Shown: positions 5,094 through 6,238 of the stretch, piece after piece
How positions within the stretch are numbered: position 1 is the stretch's first letter
Layout of the letters: each line of letters starts with the position of its first letter
Assembly (NCBI GenBank): GCA_009392775.1
Contig: VFFT01000126.1
Location: forward strand, 1-6,238
Reading direction: 5' to 3'
DNA: 6,238 bases
From: SAR202 cluster bacterium
GTDB taxonomy: Bacteria; Chloroflexota; Dehalococcoidia; UBA3495
Notes under the pieces: model-generated
Database searches by the model: none
Seen by the model: the letters and a program-made list of their open reading frames with translations, nothing else
What the model was told of the DNA's origin: nothing
Position numbers and translations under genes: made by a program

Positions 5094-6197
5094 TCACTCT
5101 TTAACAGCATACGGATCATAAAATTCTACAAATGAAAGACTCCGAATTTTTTTGTCATCAGTCTCCATTCTTCCACCTGCTATCAGTATCCTTCCGTCAT
5201 TCAACATAGTTGCCGTGTGCAGCTGATCGCGTTCATGAATCAACGTACCAACTTCAGTCCAGATTTTCGCAGCAGGATTATAGGATTCCATCGAAATACC
5301 ACCGACAATAAGAACATCACCATTTTTAAGCAATATAGCCGAGTGATATTGTCTTGGGGTAGTCATACTTGTAGATGTAGCCAAGCTACCATCAGAAGGG
5401 TTGTAAATTTCTGAGGAGGCAACTGGAAAGTGAGTATCACCCTGCCACCTATTTGGAGGAAAACTGGATCCTCCTGCCATGAAGACCGTACCATCGTTCA
5501 AAAGAGTGGCTGTCGTACCTCTAGCCAGATACTTTCTCTTAGGTTCGCCCACTGGTGACCATAAATCAGCCGCAGGATCGTATATCTCTGAAAGGTGCCA
5601 TCCTGTCAAGAATACTTTTCCGTCTACGAGTGTCGTTACGTGATTAGAATGAATATCTTCCATCGTGTCAGTAACAGTCCATTCCCCAGTAGACGGATCA
5701 TATATTTCTGATGAATCTAACTCAACACGACCAGACTTTGTTCTATCTACTCCACCTGACACAAATACCCTACCATCCTCCAGCAAAATGGCCGATGCGG
5801 ATTTTCTTTCAACATTCATGGTTCCTGTATAAGACCACTGACCAGTAGATGGATCATATATCTCGGAAGATCCCTGATCATTATCACCCGTTACTAAAAC
5901 CCTACCATCATTTAGTAAAGTTGCTGTATGGCCATCACCACGCTTATCCAGTGTCTCACCGGTATTGGACCAGGTATCGGTACTGGGATCAAATATTTCG
6001 ACTACTTTCGATGCTTTTGACATGCTCTCTTGTCCACCCACTATCAAAAGACGCCCATCTTGAAGGAGTGTGGCTGTATGAGCCCAGCGACCAGTAGATA
6101 AACTAGGCCCTTCTAAAGTAGCTCCATCGTCTCCCCCACAACCTAATGTTAAAGCCAAAGTAAACGAAATTAATAAAGAAAAAATTTTAGCTCGCAT
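5094..6197 (-). CDS. Kelch-repeat (seven-bladed beta-propeller) lipoprotein
   Basis: This 367-residue predicted lipoprotein has a signal peptide (1-19), MRAKIFSLLISFTLALTLG, that ends at C20 and is followed by GGDDG. After a short spacer come seven kelch-type repeats, starting near residues 40, 90, 136, 186, 229, 285 and 327. Each has an (H)xATLLxDGRVLxxGG strand pair and an EIYDPSTGxW strand pair. Seven repeats fit a closed propeller, and the final VEFYDPY strand leaves closure to the N-terminal TGRWAHTATLL segment. Such domains usually bind proteins or glycans, and no catalytic residues are evident. The start is ATG 6197; a GTG-started extension of 13 residues is in frame but places charged residues before the signal peptide. 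The stop is TGA at 5094-5096. No terminator is visible before the riboswitch promoter, so read-through is possible. The ligand is unknown. Confidence 0.88.
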   Translation of the reverse strand: MRAKIFSLLISFTLALTLGCGGDDGATLEGPSLSTGRWAHTATLLQDGRLLIVGGQESMSKASKVVEIFDPSTDTWSNTGETLDKRGDGHTATLLNDGRVLVTGDNDQGSSEIYDPSTGQWSYTGTMNVERKSASAILLEDGRVFVSGGVDRTKSGRVELDSSEIYDPSTGEWTVTDTMEDIHSNHVTTLVDGKVFLTGWHLSEIYDPAADLWSPVGEPKRKYLARGTTATLLNDGTVFMAGGSSFPPNRWQGDTHFPVASSEIYNPSDGSLATSTSMTTPRQYHSAILLKNGDVLIVGGISMESYNPAAKIWTEVGTLIHERDQLHTATMLNDGRILIAGGRMETDDKKIRSLSFVEFYDPYAVKE

Positions 6198-6202
6198 GAA
6201 AA

Positions 6203-6210
6203 CCTCTCTT
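6203..6210 (-). promoter_or_regulatory. Ribosome binding site of the kelch lipoprotein gene
   Basis: On the minus strand AAGAGAGG sits five bases before ATG 6197. It selects this start over the upstream in-frame GTG at 6236 and agrees with the signal peptide. No promoter is seen in the 28 bases that remain before the window edge. Confidence 0.75.
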
Positions 6211-6238
6211 TTGCATCTTGCGTGTGTCTGGTGCACAT

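Overview
The window is a compact bacterial stretch of moderate AT content. It has four complete protein genes with good start signals, one small unrecognised gene, and the 3' end of another gene. Two lipoprotein signal peptides, Shine-Dalgarno sites, Rho-independent terminators and a sigma70-type promoter all point to a bacterium. The gene types and the form of the riboswitch suggest an uncultured aquatic lineage, perhaps a SAR202-like Chloroflexota. That placement is a weak inference, because no marker gene is present.

Layout, left to right. Bases 1-261 (+) are the C-terminal end of a GH32 beta-fructosidase (invertase/levanase type). Bases 262-512 hold no protein gene, but at 389-464 there is a degenerate tRNA-like element with an intact T-arm. 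Next is a purine-salvage pair on the + strand: hypoxanthine phosphoribosyltransferase (513-1067) and an AzgA-type NCS2 purine permease (1235-2533, start corrected by its Shine-Dalgarno site), closed by a strong terminator. The permease would import the base and the transferase would convert it to a nucleotide. A 286-base spacer follows, then a 495-residue lipoprotein (2868-4355) with a low-complexity linker, four C-x10-C pairs and a C-terminal domain resembling a catalytically dead M23/LytM fold. It ends at a two-part terminator hairpin (4424-4476).

The right part is on the minus strand. A seven-bladed kelch-repeat lipoprotein (6197 down to 5094) is followed by a near-consensus promoter (TTGACG, 17 bases, TATAAT). 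Then comes an RNA whose primary and secondary structure match the SAM-clan riboswitches (SAM-I / SAM-IV / SAM-I/IV). After it come a terminator with a 7-U run and then a 104-residue unrecognised protein with an 18-residue Asp/Glu tail encoded by a hexanucleotide repeat (4807 down to 4493).

The most notable point is this last unit: promoter, SAM-clan aptamer, attenuator and a small highly acidic protein of unknown function. If the aptamer call holds, the protein is a new candidate member of the SAM/methionine regulon. The aptamer was folded by hand and needs a covariance-model search to confirm it.
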